From Erodium maritimum (lineage: Eukaryota > Streptophyta > Magnoliopsida > Geraniales > Geraniaceae): a stretch of 64,000 nt of DNA. Each line of letters starts with the position of its first letter. Position 1 is the first letter of the stretch. Under the pieces are notes generated by a model. It saw nothing but the letters and a program-made list of their open reading frames with translations, was not told where the DNA came from and made no database searches. The stretch covers positions 32,715,730-32,779,729 of the forward strand of contig OY997592.1 of assembly GCA_963921825.1 (NCBI GenBank). Reading direction: 5' to 3'. Position numbers and translations under genes: made by a program. Of this stretch, positions 55,010 through 64,000 are shown one piece after another.

Positions 55010-55877
55010 GGGGAGGTTTCAAGGGCCTTTTAAGGGCTTTGCTTGACCTCCTAATTGCCTATTAGCATCTCTGTCCTTTCTATTTTTTGCTGGGTTTTAT
55101 TTGGGTGGTTTAGGAAGGGTTGGGGGTTTATTTTGGTAAGTTTTTTTCCCTTGGTGAGGCATTATTGCTTGAGTGTTCTTGGGGACAGGTTTGGTTGGAG
55201 TGGGTGTTTCAAGTATTGCACTTAAATCTTTGGGAGAGGGTAGTTGATAGGTTGAGGGTGAGGTTTTACACTTTTTACCTCCTTTTTGATTGCAGGTTTC
55301 AATTATAAAAGGTGAACACTTAGACATCTCATGCTCTCTTCAGCTGCACACATTCTGGTGGCTGGAGTGCTCTATAGGTTGGACAGTTTGAGTCTACTGG
55401 ACAACAACTAGGTGTACATTTTTATTCAGCAACTTGAAGACTTCAATTGGTAAATTAACAAGTAGCACACTCCTTGAAGGCCTTTGCTGAAGGTTATTGC
55501 AGAAGATAGAGAATTTACTGAATTGGTTGGGCAATGAACTACTTTGAACTGTTAAGGGCTGCTCATAGGCCTTAAGGTGGGACTCGTTGGTGGCTAGGTC
55601 AAAGTGGCAAATTGAAACACTTTTGAGGAGAGGAGTTTCATCTACTGAAGGAATTTGGAACTTGTTGGTTTGGTTTGGGTGACTTGGGTCACAAGAAAGT
55701 TTGGGTACTTGGGTTTTGGGGTGTTTGTTTCGTTTACTTGCGGCACAAGTATTGTGCATCTAGGTGCTCCAATTGGGAGTATCCTATGTTTTGTAAGTAT
55801 TGAGGGATAATCCCTCTGCCTTGTCCTTTTTCTCAAAGGCTTGGTATTTATAAAAAACATTGCTGATCAAAAATAAA
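55010..55877 (+). mobile_element. 3' UTR and tail of the full-length LINE
   Basis: G/T-rich non-coding sequence ending GGTATTTATAAAAAACATTG, CTGATC, then AAAAATAAA before the TSD at 55878. The terminal GCTGATC matches the 3' ends of the ORF1-only copies. Confidence 0.8.
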
Positions 55878-55890
55878 AAGAGGGTGATGA

Positions 55891-56077
55891 AAGTAAACAT
55901 TCATCCACTATTACAAATTAAATACTCCCAAGTACATCACGTACTAGTTTCCACTCAACCCTATACCATAGATAAGAGGAGAAATCTGGTGAGAACCATG
56001 TTTAAACGTAGGAACCGCGAGAACCAATCTAAGTCATCCATTTTAAGAATGGATGGATGAGATGCAATTGAGTAGTT
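55891..56077. other. Short spacer
   Basis: The original LINE flank, AT-rich, no gene seen. Confidence 0.4.
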
Positions 56078-57133
56078 GACTGCAAAAAAACAACACTTTT
56101 TAGTAAGTGATAAGGGCTTTTTTAGTAAAACTATCATATTACTTTTTTTTAACCAATTCACTAATTTAATTTTTCCCGCTTCATTTGAACTCCGATTGGC
56201 TTCAAACTTACACCATAAGTTTTGTTTTTTAATGGCTTTATATCAAGATCAGTCATGAATATATTTTGAAGCACGAAAAAAAATCGGGATTGATTTTTTT
56301 TTTTTAAATCTGGGTAATTTTTATCAATACTTTGCTCTGGATTTATCAACACTTTTATGCTCGTTTTATCAACACTTTACACTGGTTTTATCACCTCATT
56401 TTCCAAAACTGATCATGATTTTATCACCTCATCGCGTTCTTTTTATGAACACTAGTTTTATCAACACTAAACAATAGGTTTATCATTCAAAATACGTGTG
56501 TTTTATCACCCCCATCACATGTGTTTTTTGAAGCACAAATTTTTTTTATTTATTTCGGGACTGGTTTTTAAATAAATTATATCTGAGTAATTTTTATCGA
56601 CACTTTGCTCTGGGTTTATCAACACTTTACACTGGTTTTATCAACACTTTACACTGGTTTTATCACCCCATTCTCCAAAACTGATCATGATTTTTATCAT
56701 CTCATCACGTGCTTTTTATGAACATCACTTTTATCAACACTAAACATTAGATTTATCATTTAATTACGTGTGTTTTATCAACCCATCACATGTTTTTTTT
56801 ATCAACGTTAAACTCTAGTGTATCACACTTATTATCAAAATTGAACATGGTTTTTATCACCTCATTATTTGTTTCTTATAACCTCATTACATGCTTTTTA
56901 CAACATTTAGCACTAGTTTGGTACTCCGATATAAAACATTTATTAGTGAAGATTTATCAACGCTCAATATTATTTTTATCACCTTGATATAATTTTTTAT
57001 TTTCGTGCTTCAAAATATATTCATGACTGATCTTGATTTAAAGCCTTGAAAAAAGAAAAATATTGGCGCAAGTTTGAAGTTAATCGGAGTTCAAACGAAT
57101 CGGGAAATATTAAATTAATGAATTGGTTAAAAA
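56078..57133. mobile_element. Fold-back element, copy B, with TTTATCAACAC phrases
   Basis: The left arm (about 56150-56275, AACCAATTCACTAATTTAAT ... AAGATCAGTCATGAATATAT ... GAAGCACGAAA) is repeated inverted at about 57001-57130 (CGTGCTTCAAAATATATTC ... GAATTGGTT). Between them are about 700 bp of loosely repeated phrases: TTTATCAACACTTTACACTG, TTTATCACC(T/C)CAT, CTGATCATGA. Outside the left arm, GACTGCAAAAAAACAACAC matches, inverted, the end of copy A near 4330, so the true terminus is there. The right side diverges earlier. No ORF is credible. Confidence 0.7.
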
Positions 57134-57578
57134 AAATGGACACTTGTCCACATGGCACTATGCTATTACAATTATTCCCTTGCTTGTGTGAGAATGGATG
57201 AAAGTGATGTGAATTTGGGTAGAATTGAGGTGATAATGTGACATCATGGTGAATGTTGGATCTTAGGTGTGTGTGGTTAGGATTGGTTCTCACGGTTCCT
57301 ATGTTAAGAGTGGTTCTCAATATATTATCCCTCCCATAGATAAATTAATAAATAAATCATTTCAATTTTTGTACTTTTTAATCAATATTTGTGGCGCTGC
57401 TTATACATGTGACCTTTGTAGTCTCTACCTTGCTGATCCCAATCTTTTGACCAAATCTCCTTGGACATGGACTCAAATCTTACATATATTTGAAAATTTT
57501 ATAAACTGAAGCTCAATATCTTACTAATCCACTCTCAATACATATTTTAGCAGATCAACCATTTGGTTTCTAAGTTAT
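57134..57578. other. Intergenic, nothing recognised
   Basis: No gene, TIR or LTR feature that I can support. Confidence 0.4.
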
Positions 57579-58110
57579 TGTCACGCCCCGAATTCGGCAG
57601 GACCGAACCCGGAACGCGAACAGTGAAACAATAAAATAATTTTCAAACACTTTAATAAACCGCTTAAAATCACCACTTTGAGTTAATCAAAATAATATTT
57701 GAACACCTTAAAATACGTCCAAAACAAGCGGACAAAAACCAAAGCGTACGTCGCTAAACTCCCAAAAACCCGGACTCCCGCTCCTAGCTCTTCAAGCTTC
57801 GAGAGTTCTCTTACTCCTCCTCGCGACCAGTACCTGTAGGAAAATCAGCTAGGGGTGAGCGTTCGCTCACCACCACGGATACCTGACTGACTACGACATA
57901 CTAGCAGAAATGCCGGAAACACCAACAACAAACAAAACACCGGGGACTACTATCCCCAAACTCGAATAACCCAACTATCACACGAAAACTGTTACTTTCC
58001 CCAACCATCTAAATAGCCGTAACCGTAGTGTAGACCCGACATCGTAATGACGACCTCAAAGAACACAACAACACAGAAGTGATCAAAGTCACGCAAACCA
58101 CAACCACAAG

Positions 58111-58460
58111 CCTCAGCACTTTACCGATCACGCGCCGGAAGGTGCTACACACCTGATGGGGACCACATCCCTCTGCTCTTTACCGACCGCGCACCGGAGG
58201 GTACGACACACCCCTCGGGCATAAATCCAGCCTCAGCACTTTACCAATCATGCGCCGTAAGGTGCGACACACCTACGGGGACCACAACCCTCTGCTCTTT
58301 ACCGACCACGCATTGGAGGGTACGACACACCCCTCGGGCACATCTATAACCTCAGCACTTTACCGATCACGCGCCGGAAGGTACGATGCACCTGACGGGA
58401 ACCACAGCCCTCAGCACTTTACTGACCGCGCACTGGAGGGTACGACACACGCATCGGGCA
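58111..58460. repeat. Minisatellite, about 120-bp unit, 3 copies
   Basis: CCTCAGCACTTTACCGATCA-type starts fall at 58111, 58231 and 58350. Each unit holds two sub-units around CTTTACCGA(T/C)C(A/G)CGC, so it may have grown from a 60-bp half. Confidence 0.85.
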
Positions 58461-58676
58461 TAGCTCAACAGTCATCACCAGAACAAACAAAGTCACAAGC
58501 AAATAACACACAATACCCCGCAAATAGAAAGAAAATACGAAAACACGACTAACTACCACTCGGCAATTCAGTCAACCAATACGGGTTCAACTCCCCATAG
58601 GCACTCATAGCCACCCACAAACACAAACAATTCAATTAACCTATGGGCACAACCAAAAGCCACACGCACTTCTAAT

Positions 58677-58890
58677 GTTCGATATGTTCACTTATCCTAT
58701 GACACCACTAAGTGTCGCATGCATTTCTATTGTTCGATACGTTCACTTATCCTATGACACCACTAAGTGTCGCATGCATTTCTATTGTTCGATACATTCA
58801 CTAATCCTACGACACCACTATGTGTCACATGTATTTCTAATGTTCGTTACGTTCACTGATCCTACGACACCCAAGTGTCACATGCATTTC
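58677..58890. repeat. Minisatellite, 55-bp unit, about 4 copies
   Basis: GTTCGATA(T/C) starts at 58677, 58732 and 58787, with a fourth looser unit; each contains ACGACACCACTAAGTGTC-like text. A single similar unit pair is present in the sister LTRs near 52845 and 60855. Confidence 0.85.
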
Positions 58891-59529
58891 TACTGTTAAC
58901 TTTCCCTAGTCAGGGCCGAGATCCGACTACTTTTCCCTACCTCGTAACGCTTTCCCAAAAGTCCACGCCAAAGCTCCAGCGCGCTCGCGATCACTCGTCT
59001 AGCCTCCCCTTTCCGCGGTCGGCGACACGATCTAACATGAACACAATAAGAACACTTTTTAAATTCGCAGGCAAAGCTGAATTTTAAAGAATTAGACGCC
59101 CAAACGCAACCCCGGTAATGCCGATCACTCCCAAACTTCCCAATTACTCGACATTGTCAACAATGGGCCCGGAAAGGCCCGATTCGCCCGGCTCGGCGAA
59201 TCTGCCCGAGATTGGAAAACGCCCTTCCGGGGCTCCGAAAATTCCCGTTTTCGTTTCTACGATCCTAAGACAATTCAAGGGTTCCAATGCAATCGACGGA
59301 ATCAATTTCCGACTTCCGAGCGATTTAATTCGCGTTTAAAGTTTCTAAACCCAAAATTTCCAACTTTCACAATTTAATTCCAGAATTCGTTCCGGGTGTG
59401 AATTATCGATTCGGGGATCGTCCAAAACCACCCAAACACGAAAAACCCGAGGCACGGGAAAGTGGGCCCCACACGGCCACAATGGAAAACGTTCCTTTTC
59501 GCCCCAAAACGTTCCTAACGAAGTCCAAT

Positions 59530-62339
59530 TGTCACGCCCCAAATTCAGTAGAACCGAACCAGGAACGCGAACGTTTTAGACAATAAAACATTTTCAATCC
59601 TTTGAAATAAATCGCTTTAAAACCACCATTTAGTTAATCAAAATAATAATTTACAACTCAAAAGTACGTCCCAACAAGCGGACAAAAGACAAGGCGTACG
59701 TCGCTAAACTCAAAAGGAAACCCGGACTCCCACTCCCAGCTCTTCAAGCTTCGAGAGCTCACCTAGTCCGTCTCGCGACCAGTACCTGTAGGAAAAGCAG
59801 TTAGGGGTGAGTGTTCGCTCACCACCACGGATACCAGACTGACTACGGCATACTAGCAAACAATGTCGGTAACACCAACAACAACCAAACAACGGGGACT
59901 ACTATCCCCCAACTCAAGTAACCCGACTGATACACACCCATTACTTTCCTCAACCGACTCAACACTCGGACACGTAATGTAGACCCAGCACAGCGGTTAC
60001 GACTTCCACCAAAGACTCAAAAGACAACCACGCAATACCCAAGATCACAAAGGATCGCACACCAAACAAGATCACAAAGGATCGCACTCCAGCCAGCTGC
60101 TCAGTGCCGGTTGCTAACCGGCTGGGCTCGAGCCTGCCCCACGCAACTTTACCGATCCCTGTCAGGCCAGGCTGTCGACCTGTTAGCGATATGTACCGAG
60201 CTACTTTTCCGATAGCTAGTCGGAAGGGGAGCAACCCTCCATCGCCGAAGAATGCTCAACCTGCCGATCCCTGTCAGGCCAGGCTAGCCAAGGAACGCTC
60301 GACTTTGCCGATCCCTGTCAGGCAAGCAAGCCAACGTCCACGCAATCACAATCACAAACAAGGTTCAACAACCAGCAACAACACAGGTTCAACACTCCAC
60401 AGGCACTCATGGCCACCCAAGACGCCAACAGTAAAGACACGGGTTGAACAGCCCCATGACCACTCATGGCCACCCAAGACACCAACGGTAAAACACGGGT
60501 TCAACAACCCCACGGGCACTCATGGCCACCCAAGACACCAACGGTAAAACACGAGTTCAACAACCCCACGGGCACTCATGGCCACCCAAGACAACAACGG
60601 TAAAACACGGGCTCTCATGGCCACCCAAGACACAAACAGTAAAGTACGGGCTATCATGGCCACCCAAGACACAAACAGTAAAGTACGGGCTCTCATGGCC
60701 ACCCAAGACACAAACAGTAAAGTACGGGCTCTAATGGCCACCCAAGACACAAACTAAACAATCAACCTCCGGGCATAACCAAATGCCTCCAGTAATTCTA
60801 ATATCGAAAGTTCACTGCTCCTACGACACTACTAAGTGTCACATGCATTTATATTGTTCGATACGTTCCCGTGTCATACGACACCACCCGGTGTCGCCTG
60901 CCTTTCTATTGTTCGATAAACTTACTTAACCCACGACACCGAAGTGTCACATGCATTTCTACTGTTAACTTTCATTAGTCAGGGCCGAGATCCGGCTACT
61001 TTTCCCTACCTCGTACGCTTTCCAAAAGCTCACAACCAAGCTCCGGCGTGATCACGATCACTCGCCTAGCTTTCCCTTTCCTCTGTCGGTGGCACAATCT
61101 AATAAGAACACAATTTAAAATAGTTTTAAGTTCGCAGGCATAACTAAATTTTTAATATACTTGACGCCCAAAAGTAACCCCGACAACGTCGATCACTCCC
61201 AAAATTCCCAATTACTCGACATTGTCGATAATGGACCCGGAAAGGCCCGATTCGCCCGGCCCGGCGAATCTGCCCGGGTTTTGAAAACGTCCCTCAGGGC
61301 TCCGAAAAATTCCATTTTCGTTTCTATCATTCCTAATTAAAATCACGAATTCCAACGTACTTTGCGGAATCAATTTCCGAATTCTCACGAATTACAAACC
61401 CTAATTCATCATTTCTCAATACACACGTGACACTCAAAACTAATCCATCTTAAATACACTGAGTAGCATCTTAATAGACCAAATAAATCAAGAGGTAATA
61501 CACCTCCTTATCCTTTTTGATTGTCTTGTCATTTGTTCCCAAAAATTACCAAATGGTGCCACTGCATCTCCGTGAAGATGGACCAATTGATGATCAATTC
61601 ACAAGATGAGCGTCAATGCCATTAATGATGAGCGATCATTGCTTTATCATAAGTAAAAAGAGAATTGAACATACCTTCTCACACGGTGATGCTTTTCCCG
61701 ACTAAAAAATGTGCTTGCATTGTAATACCAAGTCCAGAACAATTTCAGCCGAGAACCCACCTCAAGAGCCTGAACAATCACCGAAAGAAAAGAAAAAACA
61801 AAGGAAACGAAAGAGCTCTATGCTCCAATTCTCACGGTGCTCCACCCACCTCAAGTTCCTCTTGCTTTTATTTTGCTCAAAATTACATAACACCACCACT
61901 TGTGTGACAAGTGGCAAGTGGGTCCCATCTCTTTGAAAAATATCTTTGTAGATATTTTTCTGTCAGATTCGCGAAATTCGGCCGTCTCGGGCCCCGAACG
62001 GGCCCATTTTCCAAGAAATTACGAAACTTCACGTGCTACAAGGAAACGGCTCAACTAAGACCGCTGTGACGACGGCTAAGCTTTTTGGATCCAAAACGAG
62101 CCTCGAACGGACCAAAACGTCGCTCGGTTGACTTTTCCAGCAAAAAGTCAGTCTTTCCCAAATTGGTCAGAAAGTTGCACTGAGTCCCCCAGAACTCACT
62201 TTGTTCGTTATCGGGGTCAACTTAAGTCCGATATGACCCTCGTGGTCAAATTTAGGTTCATTTAGGTGTCTGTCCAAAACATTTAAATTTTCCTGTTTTT
62301 TGCCGATTTGACTGGCGTTGACCGGGAGTGGTTCTTACA
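59530..62339 (-). mobile_element. 3' LTR (2.81 kb) of a chromovirus inserted into the older LTR
   Basis: Plus-strand termini are TGTCACGCCCC and GGTTCTTACA. Just to the right, on the minus strand, lies a polypurine tract (AAGGGGGGTAGA, 62340-62352) and then integrase coding sequence, so this is the 3' LTR of a minus-strand element. It is inserted in a sister LTR (57579-59529). It contains its own minisatellite. The element is broken and its 5' part is not in the window. Confidence 0.9.
60390..60760. repeat. Minisatellite: 57-bp type then 39-bp unit x4
   Basis: GGCACTCATGGCCACCCAAG units about 57 bp apart are followed by 39-bp units starting at 60612, 60651, 60690 and 60729 (CTCTCATGGCCACCCAAGAC with small changes). 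Confidence 0.85.
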
Positions 62340-62950
62340 ATCTACCCCCCTTAAAGGAATTTCGTCCGCAAAATTTAAAACAAACGTACCTCCGGAGTCG
62401 AACAGATCGGGGTACTTTGCGCGAACCTCGTCCTCGCGCTCCCGAGTCGACTCAGCCTCGTGGTGCCGCCACTGCACCCGTTCTAAGCGGATAACCTTTC
62501 CGAGCCTGACCTGCTCCCGTAGATCCATTTCCCAAACCGGTTTCTCCTTATACGAGACATCACCCGTTACCTCTACATCTTCCCACTCAATGACGTGTGA
62601 GGGGTTCGCAGATACTTCCGCAACTGGGAAACGTGGATACTCCCAAGCTGTGGTGGCAGTGCAAGTCGGTATGCAACTACTCCCCCTCTACTCAAGACCT
62701 CGAAAGGATCGATACACTGCGTGGCTAACCCGCCTCCGCCGCGGTTGAAACGCATCAGTCCACCATTCAGACTCACCTCCAGCGATACATGGTCACCGAC
62801 TGCAGACTCGAGAGGTCGGCGCCGTCAGGCAGCACAGCTCCTGCTGACTCTGTGCGGTCTTTAACCGCTCACGCTTCGGCACGACCAACTCAGCTGTCTC
62901 TCGGACCAGTTCTAGACCCAGTAAACTCTTATTCCTCACTTCTGCCAAGC
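62340..62950 (-). mobile_element. Chromovirus integrase C-terminus, fossil
   Basis: On the minus strand the text runs from words like LLGLELVRETAELV and LKTAQSQQELC (about 62830-62950) through MRFNRGGGGLATQCIDPFEV, VAYRLALPPQLG, VHVSQLRKY-like SIHVSQLRKYL, to a chromodomain-like tail (VRLERVQWRHHEAESTRERE, VRAKYPDLFDSGG) and the polypurine tract. The order matches the 1-477 fragment plus the part that follows it in chromoviruses. It carries several breaks and stops short at about 62950 where a fold-back begins. Confidence 0.8.
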
Positions 62951-62954
62951 ACAA

Positions 62955-63466
62955 CCATACTAACTTAACATAACTAAACTCAAACCCTTATATCTCCCCC
63001 TCTTCCTCTTTCTCATTTCCTCTCAACCGCAGAAAGCTTCAAACTCCAAACTCTCACCTCCAATTATTTCCTCTACTATTCTCTCATCTCAAACACTTCT
63101 TCTTGCTCTCACCCTTCTTAATATATATGTATAAAAACATATTAATGAAAATAAAAGTTAGTAAATAAAAAAACACATTTTTAATATACAAGTAATAATA
63201 TTTAATTCAAAATAAAAAATATCAATATTAAAAATAGTATTAATAAAATATCAATATACTAACTTTTATTTTCATTAATGTGTTTTTATAGTTATATTAA
63301 AGAAGGGTGAGAGCAAAAAGAAGTGTTTGAGATGAGAGAAGAGTAGAGGAGATAATTGGAGGTGAGAGTTTGGAGTTGGAAGCTTTGTGCGTTTGAGAGG
63401 AAATGAGAAAGAGAAAGAGGGGGAGCGATAAGAGTTTGAGTTTATTTAGGTTAAGTTAGTATGTAT
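62955..63466. mobile_element. Long-arm fold-back element
   Basis: Arms of about 205-210 bp: CATACTAACTTAAC ... CCCTTCTTAATATATATG ... AAAATAAAAGTTAGT on the left, mirrored by ACTAACTTTTATTTTCATTA ... AAGAAGGGTGAGAG ... GTTAAGTTAGTATG on the right. The loop (about 63162-63256) is nearly pure A/T. The arms are very similar, so the element is young. No ORF and no clear TSD. MITE/MULE type is inferred only from structure. Confidence 0.85.
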
Positions 63467-64000
63467 GAAAGGATAGTTATGTCATTTGATAAAAATAAAA
63501 CATCATGTGCTTTGCACATGTTTGTTTCCATCCAAAATTCAACACTCTTAGACTAAAGTGAAAACAAATATAAGTTAAAGGAGTTAAATGTCACAAAAAA
63601 TTGTTAGGGGGGTGATGTGAAAATGATGATAGTTAGTCAGGATTATATGTCATTTTCCCTATTTTTAATTATACAATTGTTTTAATATTTAGTAATAATC
63701 ATTATAGGGTTATAGTGGTGCAGACAATGTGCATAGTTTTTTCTTAGTACATAAATTAAGAGGTTTGATTTGTTTACACTAATGGCTTCAAAATAATACA
63801 TAAAATCAACTAGTGTGCACCATTGATTGGGTTATTGAAATTCAACTTAAAGTGCTAAAAATTATGGATTAAAGCCATATGGGGTGTATCAATAAGCATG
63901 TGCAAGTAGCAAATGGTCTTTTTTTAAAATTCAAAAAGTCATCTTTTTTTCTCCTATATGCTTAAAGGACCAAATATAAATATTAGGGAAAACCCCAAAT
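63467..64000. other. Intergenic, nothing recognised
   Basis: AT-rich sequence to the window edge without a gene or repeat that I can support. Confidence 0.4.

Larger units (their letters stand above)
45852..55877 (+). mobile_element. Full-length RRM-type LINE, split by a solo LTR
   Basis: AAGAGGGTGATGA flanks it at 45839-45851 and 55878-55890; similarity carries on beyond this (GAAAGGAAAC versus AAGTAAAC), so the original TSD may have been longer. Parts: 5' UTR 45852-46119, ORF1 46120 to about 48161, ORF2 48162 to about 55007 (interrupted at 51291-54504 by an LTR), 3' UTR to 55877 ending TATAAAAAACATTGCTGATC plus an A-rich tail. Without the LTR and its duplicated 5 bp it is about 6.8 kb, a full-length plant L1-type element. 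It is no longer coding-competent (three frames in ORF1; roughly six breaks in ORF2). Confidence 0.9.
57579..59529 (-). mobile_element. LTR fragment of the TGTAAGAACC family (older, nested target)
   Basis: Starts TGTCACGCCCCGAATTC like the other inverted copies and stays alignable with 51291 onward (TACCTGTAGGAAAATCAGCT, CTTTCCCTAGTCAGGGCCGA), up to the point at 59529 where another LTR of the same family begins. It is therefore the target of a self-insertion. It includes two minisatellite blocks. Fossil, incomplete. Confidence 0.85.

Noticed and set aside
58111-58890. Regular repeats with spacers, CRISPR-like at first sight.
   Set aside because: Units are directly tandem, 55-120 bp long, with no unique spacers, inside a plant LTR.
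1-64000. tRNA, rRNA, snRNA or miRNA genes.
   Set aside because: I did not recognise a conserved tRNA box pair, rRNA segment or canonical miRNA hairpin; fold-backs present are explained as MITEs. A covariance-model scan would be decisive.

Overview
This window is plant nuclear DNA, most likely from a eudicot. The evidence is a spliced GT43 xylan glycosyltransferase gene of the IRX9H type, an NF-YB3-like relic, chromovirus-type Ty3/gypsy remains, LINEs whose ORF1 carries an RRM domain, and PIF/Harbinger and Mutator-like MITEs. Only one host gene looks expressible. Most of the rest is layered transposable-element debris.

Layout. 1-3556: tail of a Ty3/gypsy chromovirus, an integrase fragment followed by a 3.1 kb LTR. 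3557-4342: half of a fold-back element rich in GTTGATAAA phrases. 4644-4917: a broken NF-YB3-like gene. 5382-7643: an ORF1-only LINE copy with target-site duplications (TSDs), itself carrying a Harbinger-type MITE. 9257-11360: the IRX9H-like gene, three exons, with a MULE-type MITE in intron 1. 11962-14539 and about 14792-17120: two more ORF1-only LINE-like copies. 17324-19039: a solo LTR. 19200-30008: a LINE pile-up split by three LTRs, two of which form a large inverted repeat. 30690-34370: an ORF1-like relic split by a Ty3/gypsy-type LTR. 34455-36461: a Harbinger transposon with a dead transposase. 36500-39032: MITEs and a 5'-truncated LINE tail. 39950-43697: a DUF4283/CCHC ORF1 relic split by a solo LTR. 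43717-44107: a short retroposed piece with a 19-bp TSD. 45852-55877: a full-length LINE with TSDs, split by a 3.2 kb solo LTR. 56078-57133: a second fold-back element. 57579-62950: nested chromovirus LTRs with an integrase tail on the minus strand. 62955-63466: an AT-rich fold-back.

How the parts relate. The most interesting thread is a set of retroposons that keep an RRM-type ORF1 but no endonuclease or reverse transcriptase. They end in the same short 3' motif plus poly(A) as the full-length LINE at 46-56 kb. This resembles a plant counterpart of mammalian HAL1 ('half-LINE') elements moved in trans. The LTR fraction consists almost entirely of solo LTRs, several with clear 5-bp TSDs, which points to frequent LTR-LTR recombination. 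Reading-frame, TSD and motif statements come from reading the sequence; family names come from remembered family motifs, not from a search.
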